This document shows, one piece after another, positions 35,995 through 46,155 of a stretch of DNA of 64,000 bases. Both the position numbers and the translations under genes were made by a program. How positions within the stretch are numbered: the first letter of the stretch is position 1; each line of letters opens with the position of its first letter. Below the pieces are notes generated by a model, which searched no databases, was not told the DNA's origin, and was given only the letters and a program-made list of their open reading frames with translations. The stretch is from Roseiarcus sp963820795 (GTDB lineage Bacteria; Pseudomonadota; Alphaproteobacteria; Rhizobiales; Beijerinckiaceae), in assembly GCA_963820795.1 (NCBI GenBank), contig CAWGBJ010000026.1, forward strand, positions 1-64,000, written 5' to 3'.

Positions 35995-37354
35995 ATGAAG
36001 ATCAGCGTCGATCTCACCGACGTCGCCGCTCACGCCGTCCTCAGCGAGGCGTTGACCGGTATCCAGCGCGTGCAGATCGAGTGTTCCAAAGCCTTATTCC
36101 AATTGGACCGCAGCTCTACCGAAATATTTGCGAACGTATACAATAATTATCATGGTCTCGATCAGCTGTTCGCCGCCGGAGGCCCAAAGTCGACCTCTGA
36201 TATATTCAATGAGATCAGACGCCTTTATCGCATAAATTTACCCAGGAAGCTTCCGCTGCGAGTGCACGTGGCGAACGGATTGCTGAAGCTTAAGCGCGCC
36301 CGCGATAACGCGCCGGAAGGCACAGCCGCGGACTTTGCGTCTGGGCGCGAGCGACATTCTATATGTCGGCGGCGCTTTTTGGGCGCATCCGCGTTCGGTC
36401 CAGACCTATGAGCGGGCGGCCCAGCAGGGCTGTGATCTGGTGGTGCTTTTTCACGATCTGATCTCGGTCACTTTCCCTCACCTCACCGATGGCGGGGCGC
36501 GGCCTTCATTCGAGCGCATGTTGCGGCTGCCAGCGCGGGCGATTGCCGTCTCGCGCTACACCGCGGCGCAGCTCGAGGAGGCGCGACGCGTCGTCGGCGC
36601 GCCGCAGCGCTTGCTTCCGCCGACGATTGTGCCCCTCGCGCACGAGTTTTCCGGCGTGCCGCGCAATCAGCCGGCGCTGCGTGCGCCGAGCCGGCGGACC
36701 GCGGCGCTGGAGCGATTGCGGGCGTTCGTCCTCTGCGTCGGGACAATCGAACTCCGGAAGAATCACGCCGGCCTGATCCGGCTATGGGAGTCGCTGGCGC
36801 GCGAAGCCGGCGCCAGCTGGCCGAAGCTTGTCGTCGCTGGCAGGTGCGGCTGGGGAGCCGAGGAAACGTTTCGGCGCTTGAAGCGGGCGGACCCTCATTG
36901 CCCCTATCGGTGGATCGACGCGCCGACAGACGAGGAACTGGCTTGGCTCTACGGCCGCGCCTCGTTCACTGTTTTTCCCAGTCTTGCCGAAGGCTGGGGC
37001 CTGCCGATCGGGGAGAGTCTGTGGTTCGGCAAGCCCTGCGTCGCCTCCGATACAACCTCGATGCCCGAAGTCGGAGGCGACCTCTGCGCCTACGCCGATC
37101 CGCATCGGATCGATAGCTTCGCGCCTCCGATCATCCGGCTCGTTCACGACGACGCGTATTACGCGGCCTCTGTCGGGGCCATCAAAGCGCGCCCGTTGCG
37201 CACGTGGGCGGAGGCGGCAAACGACATCGCCGCATCGGTCTGCGGCTTCGACGCGACACGCCTCAGTGGATCGCGTCCGGCTTATATGGCCCACGGTCGA
37301 GACGAAGCCGGCCCATTCCGCCCGAAGGAGAATCGCGCCCCGGCGCGGGGCTAG
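35995..37354 (+). pseudogene. Glycosyltransferase family 4 gene with a frameshift
   Basis: ATG 35995 opens MKISVDLTDVAAHAVLSEAL, TGIQRVQIECSKAL, a typical GT4 start related to the neighbouring enzymes. Near 36340-36360 the frame changes: the second frame reads ASDILYVGGAFWAHPRSVQT, VLFHDLISVTFPHL, LCVGTIELRKNHAGLIRLW and the donor-site motif PSLAEGWGLPIGESLWFGKP and ends at 37354. The span of 1360 bases has one surplus nucleotide; repairing it gives about 452 residues, a normal size. The downstream frame could start at TTG 36335, but that would drop most of the acceptor domain. Sequencing error and natural loss are both possible. Confidence 0.78.
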
Positions 37355-37700
37355 CGCCCGCCCGCCCAACCGCGGCCCCGAATCCCGTCACGGCGCGCCC
37401 GTTCCAAGATTCGGCTGCCCCTTGCCAAGCGCAACCGCTCTCTGACATATTGTCCGACAGAGGCATCGGCATTGGGCGGCAAGGGAAGCTGATCTATCCG
37501 AAATTCGCATGACGACGATTGCGTGATTTCGAGGCGGCTTTTAGCGAAGTTATCGTTTGGTCTTGTCTCGCATTCAAGATGAACTTTAATCAACGCTAAT
37601 ATCGCAGCCGTGTAGAGGTTGCGAGAGGTTGTGGAGACGATGCCGCTTGCCGCGGGCGCGCGCCGTTTCGATCTTCGACTGTAGCAGTATGGGAGTTAAC
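37355..37700. other. Intergenic stretch, probable promoter region
   Basis: This 346-base gap separates the glycosyltransferase from the next small gene. An AT-richer part at about 37540-37620 probably holds the promoter for the downstream genes. An inverted repeat CTCTG...CAGAG flanks 13 bases at 37438-37460. No gene is seen. Confidence 0.45.
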
Positions 37701-37922
37701 GTGGCGATTGAAGGTAAGAGCCCTGAGGATCTGGTTCAGATTGCCTTGGCCGGAGCGGGCCTGGAATTGGACGCCCGTCGTTATTCGGTGCAGGATCTGA
37801 TCACGATCGCCCGCGCGCTCAGGCCGGAGTGCATCATGACGATCGCCAATTGCGAAGGCAAATCAACCAGCGAACTGGTCTCAATCGTCGACGCTGCGCC
37901 CGGAAGGGTGGTGGTTGCCTAA
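37701..37922 (+). CDS. Small hypothetical protein upstream of TPR-glycosyltransferase
   Basis: The frame runs to 37922. GTG 37701 with GGGAG five bases upstream is the best start and gives 73 residues; an ATG at 37689 lacks a ribosome binding site. The protein reads VAIEGKSPEDLVQIALAGAG, contains YSVQDLITIARALRP and ends SIVDAAPGRVVVA, a well-balanced helix/strand pattern without Cys clusters or membrane segments. I do not recognise it. It lies 116 bases upstream of the large TPR-GT9 gene and probably shares its transcript, so it may be a small partner in the same glycosylation process. Confidence 0.6.
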   Translation: MAIEGKSPEDLVQIALAGAGLELDARRYSVQDLITIARALRPECIMTIANCEGKSTSELVSIVDAAPGRVVVA

Positions 37923-38038
37923 CTCTCGCCGCGCGGTCGCGGTCCATTTGGCCCGTCCGGGCCTCCCAACTCGGCCAGCCCTGCTGCGTGGCGAGTAGCC
38001 CAGGTAGAAATGCGCAGCTTGAGCGTGAGGGTACAGCG

Positions 38039-41000
38039 GTGGCCGAACAAAAGACTGGGCTCTATCCAACCTTTGGTTTCCGCGCTCAACCCGAGCTTGG
38101 CCTCACTGCAATTCGGGCCCAAAATGTCGACCCGGAATTGGTCGATGCGGACCTGGAGGATGCAAGCGCCGAGACCGGCCGATCTTACGACCCGATCGCG
38201 GTCGAACGCGCGCTTGTGGCGAAAGCCGAACAGGCGCTCGAGAACAAGGACTATCGCCAGGCGGCCGAATGTTATGGGCGCGCCGTCGAGTTCGCGCCGG
38301 GCCGCATCGATTATCTCATGATGAGCGGCCATTGCCTGAAGGACGCGGGCGACCTGAGCGGCGCCTTTCTCGCCTACTCGGCGGCGCTTGCGGCACGGCC
38401 AACCGCCGACGCGCACGTCCAATTGGGACATCTGTTCAAGATCACTGGCAATCTGTACGAGGCCGAGGCGGCGTATCGCCAGGGGGCCCGGCTCGGAGAA
38501 GCGTCCGCGCAGAGCGAACTGGCAAACCTCGGTTCGGCATCCGAGGCGCAGTTGACTTTCTTCCACGCCTCGAAGCGGCCGGACGACGTTCCGATTGAGC
38601 TGTTCTGGAACGTCATGCTCTGCGGTCGTGATGAAACGTTGGACCACGCCGCGATCACGAAAGCTGGAAAGTCTCTCGCCCTTGCCGGGATCCAGGATAT
38701 CGCCAAGGCGTTTTTCGAGATCGCCTACTTGTGCGACGAGGCGGGAGCATTTCGCCAGGAACACTATTCGCTGGTGCAACGAACCTCGATCTGGCCGACA
38801 ACTCACCTTTCGGAGCTGGTCAGAGCGCGCGCAAGCCGGGCCGACCAGCGCGCCATGCCCGCCCGCGCGCGGCTGCAGCGCCTGATCGCGCTGACAGCGA
38901 GCGAAGGCTCCGATCAGGACGACGCGACGCCGAGCCCGCCATTTGCTCCGGAGCTCGCTTCGACATCGCTGCCGCAGGTTGTGGATCGTGATCGCTGCGA
39001 GGCCTTCTTGAAGCGATTGACCGGCGCTATCGACAGCGCCTACCGCGCCTTTTCCATCGAGACGCCGATCTCGGCCACCGCCATCGTCGAAGGGGTGCGC
39101 GGGCTTCGAGAGGCCGCGCCGCTGTCCGAGCGGGTCGTGACCTTTCCAGTCGGCGCGACTGTCGAGGATCTCCGCCTTGTCGCCGCTGGAATCCTGAACG
39201 GTCTGGTTCGCCGCTGGTTGCGCGACAATGTCAGCCGCTTTCTCGGCCCCTATGTCCGCCCGAGCCAGATTGCGGCCGACCTCATGCTTGGCGGCAACCC
39301 ATTGAGCCACCTCGCCGCTGAACTCGGCCCGGCGTCCGCCGTTTTCGATGAAATCGAACGACAGCTTCCGCGTTCGGCCGCGGCGGTCGGAGATGACTCG
39401 AACGCGGCGCTCGACAATTTCTTTGCCCGGCTCGCCGCTACAGGGACGCCGGCGCTTTCCGAGCCGCAGCTCGAGGACTTTATTCAGGAGGCGATGAAGC
39501 GCCGATTGGACAGGTCCATGGCGGTCCTGGCCTGGAATTGGTTCGCGGCGCGGCCCACGAGCGGCAGGATCATCGCCTGCGCCCAGCGGTTGAAGGCGGC
39601 CGGTCACGCGGTCCTTGCCTATGATTTCATGAGCCGCGGCCTCGACGAGAAGGACGCGCCGAAGGAATACCTCGTGGAAAAGGCGTTGCTCGCCAAGATC
39701 AACGGCGACTTCGGCGTCGCCGCGCGGCTCTTCGAGAGGATCGCGGCCGCCGAACCGGGCGACACTTTCGCGCGTCAGGAACTCGCCGCGATCCTTCCGG
39801 AGGTCGAGCCGCTCGCCAGCCTTCTCAGCCGCTTTCAACAGGATGGGCTCTTTCTGTCGATGGCGAAAGAGCGGCGGTTTTTCCGTAGGGCGATGGGCGA
39901 GGACGGGGTCAACCTGGACGAAGCCTTTTGCGACGAGGAGACCCGCATCTCCGACCTTGCGCCGGAAATGACTTCCGAGTTCGCGCCGTGGGCCGATCTA
40001 GCGCTTCGCGAGGAGATCAAGGTTCTGGAGGTCGGGCGCGCCAGGCGTCTGGGCCTCAACGGCGAGATGCCGGTCCTGCACGCCTGCGATTTCGTGCGCG
40101 CCCGCGTTCAGTCGCTTCAGGATATCGCGTCGATGCGCGCGCGGATCGACGGCAAGACGGTTGGCGTCGCAATCCCTTGGCCGGTCGCGACCGGCCAGAC
40201 CTTCGGGGCGGTGCGAGCATGGACGGTCAACTGCTGGATGGACCTGTCCGGGATAGCCTTTGGCGCTCACGAATTGCAGCTTTACTTCGAGGAACGCTCG
40301 GGCGGCTATCGGGCGACCGAGTTGCCGGTTTGGGTCGATCCGTCGCCCGCGACGCCGGGCGCTGCCGAGTCCGCATCCGTTTTCGACCTGCCCCCCGACA
40401 GTGAGGGCGCCTCCGTCGAGGATCGGGTCAATCGGCTTCCGACCGTGATCGTGCCGGCGGAGCGAAACGTCTTTCGCGGCCCGTTCAGGAAAGTCTTGGT
40501 GATCCGCGCTGACCAGCTCGGCGACGTCGTCCTCTCAGTGCGGGCCATGTTCGCATTGAAGGCGCTCTTTCCGGAGGCGGAGCTGACGGCTCTCGCGGCG
40601 CCGTCCAATCACGACCTGTTGTGGTCGACGGGCCTGTTCGCCGAGGTTCTTGCCGTAGAGCTGGTTCACGATCCGGCGGCCCGCCGCCGTTTCGTTTCGA
40701 TCGCCGAGCAGCTACGGCTGCGAAAGGCGCTCGGCTCGAAATCCTTCGATTTGGCCGTCGATCTGGGCGGCGGCGAAGACACCCGATCGCTGCTTCGCCT
40801 AGCCGGGGCTCGCTACACGGCCGGGTTTTCGCCTGCCCGGTTTCCGTGGCTATCCCTTGGCGTCGACCTGCAGACCCGCGATGCCGGCAGCGGTCGCGAG
40901 GCCTCGCCCCATTCGGTGCGGCCGATGGCGCTGGTCGAGGCGATCGCCGGCGTTATGCGCCACTCCGTCTTCCGGCTCCCCAATCCGAACGCCGACAAGG

Positions 41001-41527
41001 GGCTGCTCGCCGGGCTCGGGCTGGACGCGACGCGCGCCTTCGCAACGCTGCACGCGGGCGCGCGGACCGAGAGCCGGAAGTGGCCGCTCGCCAACTACCT
41101 TGCGCTTGCCGAGCGGCTGATCAAGGCGCGCGGCCTGCAGGTCGCCCTGCTCGTCGACTCGCCGGCTGACCTCAGAGGCGTCGACGCCGAAGTTATCGCC
41201 AATCCCGATCTGCACCTCCTGGCCGAGCGACTTCGTTTCCCGCAACTCGACGCGCTGGCGTCGTTCTGCGCCGTGTTCGTCGGCAACGACACCGGACCGA
41301 AACACCTCGCCTCGCTGCGCGGCGCGCGCGTCGTCAGCATCCATATGGGCGCGGTCAACTGGCGCGAGTGGGGCCAGGAATCGGGCTTGATCGTCACCCG
41401 CCGCATGCCGTGTTATGGCTGCGGGGTCGAGCAAATCGACGATTGCGGCAAAGGCCTGCCCTGCCTCTTCAATATCACGGTCGAGGACGTATTTGGCGCG
41501 ACGGAGCAGGCGTTGCAGTCGAGTTGA
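38039..41527 (+). CDS. TPR protein fused to a GT9 (heptosyltransferase-like) domain
   Basis: GTG 38039 has GAGGG upstream and gives 1162 residues. Residues 60-200 contain TPR-like repeats (ALENKDYRQAAECYGRAVEF and following units), a helical region continues to about 620, and a beta-rich segment follows (TVGVAIPWPVATGQTFGAV). From about 816 a GT9 domain begins: VLVIRADQLGDVVLSVRAMF, then FATLHAGARTESRKWPLANY, AVFVGNDTGPKHLASL and the Cys-containing tail CYGCGVEQIDDCGKGLPCLF. GT9 enzymes add heptose or related sugars from nucleotide donors at the cytoplasmic face. TPR-GT fusions often glycosylate proteins or large acceptors. It converges with the next operon. Confidence 0.85.
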   Translation: MAEQKTGLYPTFGFRAQPELGLTAIRAQNVDPELVDADLEDASAETGRSYDPIAVERALVAKAEQALENKDYRQAAECYGRAVEFAPGRIDYLMMSGHCLKDAGDLSGAFLAYSAALAARPTADAHVQLGHLFKITGNLYEAEAAYRQGARLGEASAQSELANLGSASEAQLTFFHASKRPDDVPIELFWNVMLCGRDETLDHAAITKAGKSLALAGIQDIAKAFFEIAYLCDEAGAFRQEHYSLVQRTSIWPTTHLSELVRARASRADQRAMPARARLQRLIALTASEGSDQDDATPSPPFAPELASTSLPQVVDRDRCEAFLKRLTGAIDSAYRAFSIETPISATAIVEGVRGLREAAPLSERVVTFPVGATVEDLRLVAAGILNGLVRRWLRDNVSRFLGPYVRPSQIAADLMLGGNPLSHLAAELGPASAVFDEIERQLPRSAAAVGDDSNAALDNFFARLAATGTPALSEPQLEDFIQEAMKRRLDRSMAVLAWNWFAARPTSGRIIACAQRLKAAGHAVLAYDFMSRGLDEKDAPKEYLVEKALLAKINGDFGVAARLFERIAAAEPGDTFARQELAAILPEVEPLASLLSRFQQDGLFLSMAKERRFFRRAMGEDGVNLDEAFCDEETRISDLAPEMTSEFAPWADLALREEIKVLEVGRARRLGLNGEMPVLHACDFVRARVQSLQDIASMRARIDGKTVGVAIPWPVATGQTFGAVRAWTVNCWMDLSGIAFGAHELQLYFEERSGGYRATELPVWVDPSPATPGAAESASVFDLPPDSEGASVEDRVNRLPTVIVPAERNVFRGPFRKVLVIRADQLGDVVLSVRAMFALKALFPEAELTALAAPSNHDLLWSTGLFAEVLAVELVHDPAARRRFVSIAEQLRLRKALGSKSFDLAVDLGGGEDTRSLLRLAGARYTAGFSPARFPWLSLGVDLQTRDAGSGREASPHSVRPMALVEAIAGVMRHSVFRLPNPNADKGLLAGLGLDATRAFATLHAGARTESRKWPLANYLALAERLIKARGLQVALLVDSPADLRGVDAEVIANPDLHLLAERLRFPQLDALASFCAVFVGNDTGPKHLASLRGARVVSIHMGAVNWREWGQESGLIVTRRMPCYGCGVEQIDDCGKGLPCLFNITVEDVFGATEQALQSS

Positions 41528-41608
41528 GGGAAGGGACGGCGGCGCCGCTTGCGCCGGGCGCCTTGTCGGATGGCCTAAACAACGATGCAAGCCTCGCGCG
41601 ACAGTCGT

Positions 41609-43912
41609 TCATGGCGTCCAGCTGGACACCGACGGATGACCTGCCGGGCCGACCTTCGCGCCAATTTCCTGCGGCGAAACAGCATCTTCGGCAAAGGCCG
41701 GGTCTTCCGCCGGTGGCCCAACGCGCAAGATTTCGATGCCGGAAAGAGACATGGCGCGGGTGTTCGGGGTGCGGCTGCCGATGATTTCAAACCGCTTGAC
41801 CTTCTCGTATAGATTGACGGTGATCGGAACTCCGAACTGATCCAGCGTCAGCTTCAGGAACTCCTGGTTGCCCGACTGCGCAGCGAGCTTGACCTTCAAG
41901 GTGCCCTTCAGCGTACCCCTTAGGGTGATCCTGTAAGAACCCGCCGGCAGAACCAGGTAGGGCCCGTGAAACAGGCCGAGAGCGGAGACCTTCCCGTGTA
42001 CGCGCGAATCGAAGTGAATGAGCGCATTGTTCCGCAGCTCGTTCGCCGAGTTGGAACCGTAGGCCCGATCCACTTTCATGTCGTCCGCCGCCAGGACGAA
42101 ATGTCGTCCTAGCGGACGGCCATCGCTACTCAGCACAATGGTTTCGGCGGGGCTCTTTTCACTATCCATGACGTCAAATTCGGAGGCTCGACGCCGTTCC
42201 AGCAGGATCGACCTGAAGGTCATGAAGTTCAAAGTCTCGGTCCTGAGCCCGATGATTTCGAAACCCTGAATTGCCGAAGGAGCGATAAAGGAAAAGGGTT
42301 CATCGAAGCTTCCAAGCCTTCCGGTCGCAAGAAGGCTCGCTCCGTTGGCGGCCGCGTGCAGTTCCAGTTGTCCATCCAGGGTTCCGTCGAACAGCAGATC
42401 GTAATGCCCCGGCCGCAGGGCAATCTTCGGGCCAAAAAACAGCACGTCGGATTCCACCTGGCCGTGGATTGCTTTCGAATAGCGTATCGCGGGATTGATG
42501 CGGACGGGCGTCTCCAGATTTTCGACGTATTGCGGACTTACGGTCAAGTCGTTTGCAGGTATGACGGAAAAGCGGGGACGAACAAGCGTCCCATTATGCG
42601 AGCTACGACGCTTGAGCGCAGGGAAGGAGGCGGTCGTTTGCATTGCGCCGATCGAGGCCGCCAGCCCGGGCGCGTCCTGGTCCTCCGACATCGTCATCGC
42701 GACCAGCTTCGAGACAATCTCCTGCGCATAATCCGCCCAGCTTCTCATTGGGCGATCCGCGATTTCTTTCAAGAGTTTGGCGTAGACCTCGCCGTCTTCG
42801 GCGAGCGTTTCAAAGGCAGAGGCGATCGCGTCCACATCGGTCGGATCAACGACGAGACAACCGCCATTGGCGGCGACCTCCGCGATCGACCCCGTGTTCG
42901 AGCAAATGCAAGGTTTGCCCTGCCACAGACTTTCGGCGACCGGCAGCCCGTATCCCTCAGCCAGAGAAACAAACACCGACGCCCGCGCCCGTTCTGTCAG
43001 ACTTGCCAGCTCGTCATCCGGCAAGTGGCCATGCATGATGATCTTTCCTCCGCTTTGCCTGGCGAGAAGACTTCCAAGCACCGAGCAATCTTCGTCGACC
43101 GAACCGACAATGTGCAGACGCAGGTCCAGGTCCGGCCGCCGCGCCAGCGCGCGGTTGAAGGAAACCATCGCCGCAAGCTGGTTCTTCCGTGCGCATACCG
43201 TTCCGACGGCGACGAATTCAACGGGTTGTGTCGCGGGCGCAGCCAGTTGATCCAGAGGAATTTTCCGCTCTCGCTGACTGATCTCTTCCGGCAATGGAAC
43301 CGGGGCGAGCAACGGCAGCTGTTGCGGGAGGTTTCCGTTGTCGACCAACCATTCCGACAGCAGCTTTCCGGTGGTCTGCGAGACCGGAAGCACGAGGTCT
43401 GCGTTGACAAGGGCCTGAGCGTAGAGAGCGAATCGCAGTCGGTTCGCTTCGCTTCCCGCGTCCTCGGCGGCCATGAGCGGGCCTGCCTTGGGAATGACGA
43501 CGAATGCCCCAACGTGGGTGAGCGGCAGAATGTCGTGAAATACGACCGCCGTACGCAGACCGAGCCGGCGGGCGAAGCCGATGGGTTCAGCTATAGAAAC
43601 GGGCGAAAAATCCGGACTATAGCTGTGCAGATGCGGAACCTCGGCGAAGAGAACCCATTCATCCTCCGCGGCCTTTATCGGATCTCCGGCGGCCTCGCTC
43701 TCGTGCAGTTCCGGACCGCAAAATCGCGCGAGATTACTCAGGAATTGCCTCTCGGCGTGCACAATAGCGCGGCGCTTGTGACACCATCGGACCGGGACCA
43801 GTTCGACGTCTGCGCGCGTTTTCAGCTCTCGTCCCAGGCCCTTGACCACGCGCGGAATGCCGCTGATTCCGATATCCGTTCCAGTAATATGCACAAAATA
43901 GTAAAGCCTCAT
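41609..43912 (-). CDS. GT4 glycosyltransferase with two C-terminal beta-sandwich modules
   Basis: The 767-residue protein starts MRLYYFVHITGTDIGISGIP and its first 410 residues are a GT4 enzyme (VEFVAVGTVCARKNQLAAM, LHIVGSVDEDCSVL, SLAEGYGLPVAESLWQGKP). The remainder holds two similar modules of about 130 residues. The first has VLFFGPKIALRPGHYDLLFD and FEIIGLRTETLNF; the second has LFHGPYLVLPAGSYRITLRG and FEIIGSRTPNTRAM. They look like carbohydrate-binding beta-sandwiches. The ATG overlaps the TAA of the preceding gene by one base. It is the last gene of a three-gene reverse operon for surface-glycan synthesis. Confidence 0.85.
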   Translation of the reverse strand: MRLYYFVHITGTDIGISGIPRVVKGLGRELKTRADVELVPVRWCHKRRAIVHAERQFLSNLARFCGPELHESEAAGDPIKAAEDEWVLFAEVPHLHSYSPDFSPVSIAEPIGFARRLGLRTAVVFHDILPLTHVGAFVVIPKAGPLMAAEDAGSEANRLRFALYAQALVNADLVLPVSQTTGKLLSEWLVDNGNLPQQLPLLAPVPLPEEISQRERKIPLDQLAAPATQPVEFVAVGTVCARKNQLAAMVSFNRALARRPDLDLRLHIVGSVDEDCSVLGSLLARQSGGKIIMHGHLPDDELASLTERARASVFVSLAEGYGLPVAESLWQGKPCICSNTGSIAEVAANGGCLVVDPTDVDAIASAFETLAEDGEVYAKLLKEIADRPMRSWADYAQEIVSKLVAMTMSEDQDAPGLAASIGAMQTTASFPALKRRSSHNGTLVRPRFSVIPANDLTVSPQYVENLETPVRINPAIRYSKAIHGQVESDVLFFGPKIALRPGHYDLLFDGTLDGQLELHAAANGASLLATGRLGSFDEPFSFIAPSAIQGFEIIGLRTETLNFMTFRSILLERRRASEFDVMDSEKSPAETIVLSSDGRPLGRHFVLAADDMKVDRAYGSNSANELRNNALIHFDSRVHGKVSALGLFHGPYLVLPAGSYRITLRGTLKGTLKVKLAAQSGNQEFLKLTLDQFGVPITVNLYEKVKRFEIIGSRTPNTRAMSLSGIEILRVGPPAEDPAFAEDAVSPQEIGAKVGPAGHPSVSSWTP

Positions 43913-44466
43913 TACGCCCCCATCGTTCTTCGTCCTCCAGCCAACCGTAGTTGCCGCTCCTCGCGAATACGGTAAAAAAGCCAGAAGATCTTTTCAGCTT
44001 CGAGACCTGACATACAGGCAACGCCGTTGGGACAAAAATCCCCGCCGACCGAGCAAGGCGCGCACGACAGGCTTCTGCTGATCGTGACCACCCGAGGGCC
44101 TCTCGGCATCCACTCGGTCGTCGCATGGCTTGCGGCAAAGACGCACAACGTCCACGCGCCGCGGGACGCCGCCAAGTGCCCAATCCCGGAATTGTTCGCG
44201 ACCACATAGGGAGCGGAGTGAATCAAAGCCAACAAGTCGTTCCAGGCGAGAGAACCGCAAGCATTGCCGACTTGGTCGGATGACAGGCCACGGACAATTT
44301 CGTTCGCCCTGGGCCGCTGCGCGCCAGTTCCGACGACTGTGACGGGATAGCCTTCCAGCCTGAGAATGGCTTCGATGAGTTCGCGGAAACGGGACGCTTG
44401 CCACTCGCGCACCCGCTCGTTTGCGAAGGGCGCGATGACCACCGACGGCGGACGGGGGTCTGGCAT
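43912..44466 (-). CDS. GT9 C-terminal half as a separate protein
   Basis: ATG 44466 shares a base with the stop of the gene upstream (TAATG). The 184-residue product carries the features of the donor-binding half of a heptosyltransferase: VVIAPFANERVREWQASRFR, VTVVGTGAQRPRANEI, the conserved YVVANNSGIGHLAASRGAWT and a Cys-rich end CAPCSVGGDFCPNGVACM. It lacks the N-terminal Rossmann half, which is encoded in the upstream gene. The two would together make one GT-B enzyme, as a split glycosyltransferase. Alternatively this is a rearranged remnant, but reading frame, start and coupling are intact. Confidence 0.75.
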   Translation of the reverse strand: MPDPRPPSVVIAPFANERVREWQASRFRELIEAILRLEGYPVTVVGTGAQRPRANEIVRGLSSDQVGNACGSLAWNDLLALIHSAPYVVANNSGIGHLAASRGAWTLCVFAASHATTEWMPRGPRVVTISRSLSCAPCSVGGDFCPNGVACMSGLEAEKIFWLFYRIREERQLRLAGGRRTMGA

Positions 44467-46155
44467 TATGACACCGCTGTAAGGTAGGGGTCGCGCAACC
44501 TCAGCTGGATCAACTGCGCCAGCAACGCCATCGATTCCCTCTGGTGTAGGCCGGAATCGTTGCCGTAGCGGAGAAAACTGACTCCGGAGAAGCGAAACGG
44601 CCTGACGTCCTCGTTTTTTACGCTCAGGAGGCGCAACTCGAGATCGGGGATTTGCTCCGGGAGGTTCACCCATACTCTCTTGCGATTACGCTTGTCGACG
44701 TCAAAAGCCCCGGCCGCCAAAGTCGAGGTGCCCTGCCTGCCAACGATGTCAAACAACAGTTGAAACGGCTCGTCGATCGAACTCGATGAAGCACTCAAAC
44801 TCATACTCGCCGGCCGGGAACCGCCGATACGGACCCCAAATCAGCGACTTACGCTCGTTAAATCGCGCCGTGGACTCGTGCCTGATCTCGAATGTCCGGT
44901 GGCGCCCAATGCTCTGATGGAAGGCGTCCGCCCGAATGAAACCTTGTTCCGGCCGTTTGTCCACGGTTGGACTGGGTATATTCAGCCGGATCGACAACCA
45001 CGGGAACGCGTCAATGCGATCGAACCCGGCCTTGTGTCTTGCATTGACGACCTGCAGCAGGAACCTCGTGTCGTCGTAGAGCCTGAAATCAGCGGCGAGA
45101 TCGTAGGACTCGTCGATCATCAGCACTTCGAATTCTTTCAGCAGGACATCCCGTCCCGGAGTGTTGAGACGTGCTGAATCGTCCTCCGGGAAGAAATCGA
45201 AAGTGACGACCTTGTCGCAATACCCGCTCATTTCGGCTTGCGCCCGGTTCCAGGACCCGCAGACGATAGTAATCTCGGATTTCGGAAAGTTCGCCCGCAT
45301 CAAGGCGAAAGCGTCGTCTGTCATGAGAAAGTCGCCGCGGTGGTCCAGCTTGATCAAGAGAATACGCTGGATGCTGTCATTGTCCGGACGGATGACCTTG
45401 TATGTAACCTGGTCGAGCTCCTGTTGGGTGGTCTTCAATATTCGGGAGGAAAACTCAGAAGGCGGCTCGTAGTCCCATCTCTCTTGCTTGGCGAGTTGCT
45501 CGCGCCAGGCCGGACGCGGCAGCCGCTCGATGACGAGGATGATATCTTGCCCGCCCTCGGGGATTTGCCCGAGTTCTCGACCATAATTGTAGCCGAGATC
45601 GTTCTCAACGAGGCTTCGAACACGAAATTCCGTCGGATCGATTGCTTCTTCCACATCGGCGAGAAGCGTGTTTGACGTGTAAAATCTTCGGTGCAGCGGA
45701 TTGAGCCTCGACGGCAAGCGCATCTTCCTCTCGTAAAGGAACTGATGCGGAACGATAATGACAAGAAGGCCCCGCTCGGCGACCTTCTCGAAACAAATCT
45801 GAAGGACCCGCCGGACCTCAGGCAGAAACTGAAGCGTATTCCGGATTATCAGTAGAGGGATGTTCGGGGTAAGTTTTGCCGCCTCGGCCTGGGCCTGCAT
45901 TGCATTGGCCGGGTTCATCCGCACCACCGAGGAATAGGGCAGAAGAGCGGTCAGCCTGTCGTCCACGGCGGCTCGAATTTCTACGACCGCCGCGCCGGCT
46001 TCGCAGGCTCGACTGAAACTTTGGTCCGCCATCAACAGCGAAAGCAGCGATTTTTCGCGAGTATCAAACGGATCCGTCCCTTCCTGACCCAACTGCATCT
46101 CAGCACTCGCTCGCCGCAGCGGTCCCGGAATGGACCTCGGTTGTTTGGAAATCAA
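44466..46155 (-). pseudogene. Methyltransferase-like / GT9 N-half / beta-module protein with a frameshift
   Basis: The long frame from ATG 46155 has a degenerate methyltransferase-like part (residues 30-235: LLIIRNTLQFLPEVRRVLQI, HRRFYTSNTLLADVEEAI, no glycine-rich SAM motif visible), then the N-half of a GT9 enzyme (RILLIKLDHRGDFLMTDDAF, ALMRANFPKSEITIVCGSW, 265-395) and the start of a beta-sandwich module (SLIWGPYRRFPAGEYEFECF). Near 44775 the frame breaks into RRAVSTVV; one base over it continues as DEPFQLLFDIVG and SFLRYGNDSGLHQRES to the TAA at 44466. The 1690-base span has one surplus nucleotide. The repaired protein is about 563 residues and is coupled to the GT9 C-half. Confidence 0.75.
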
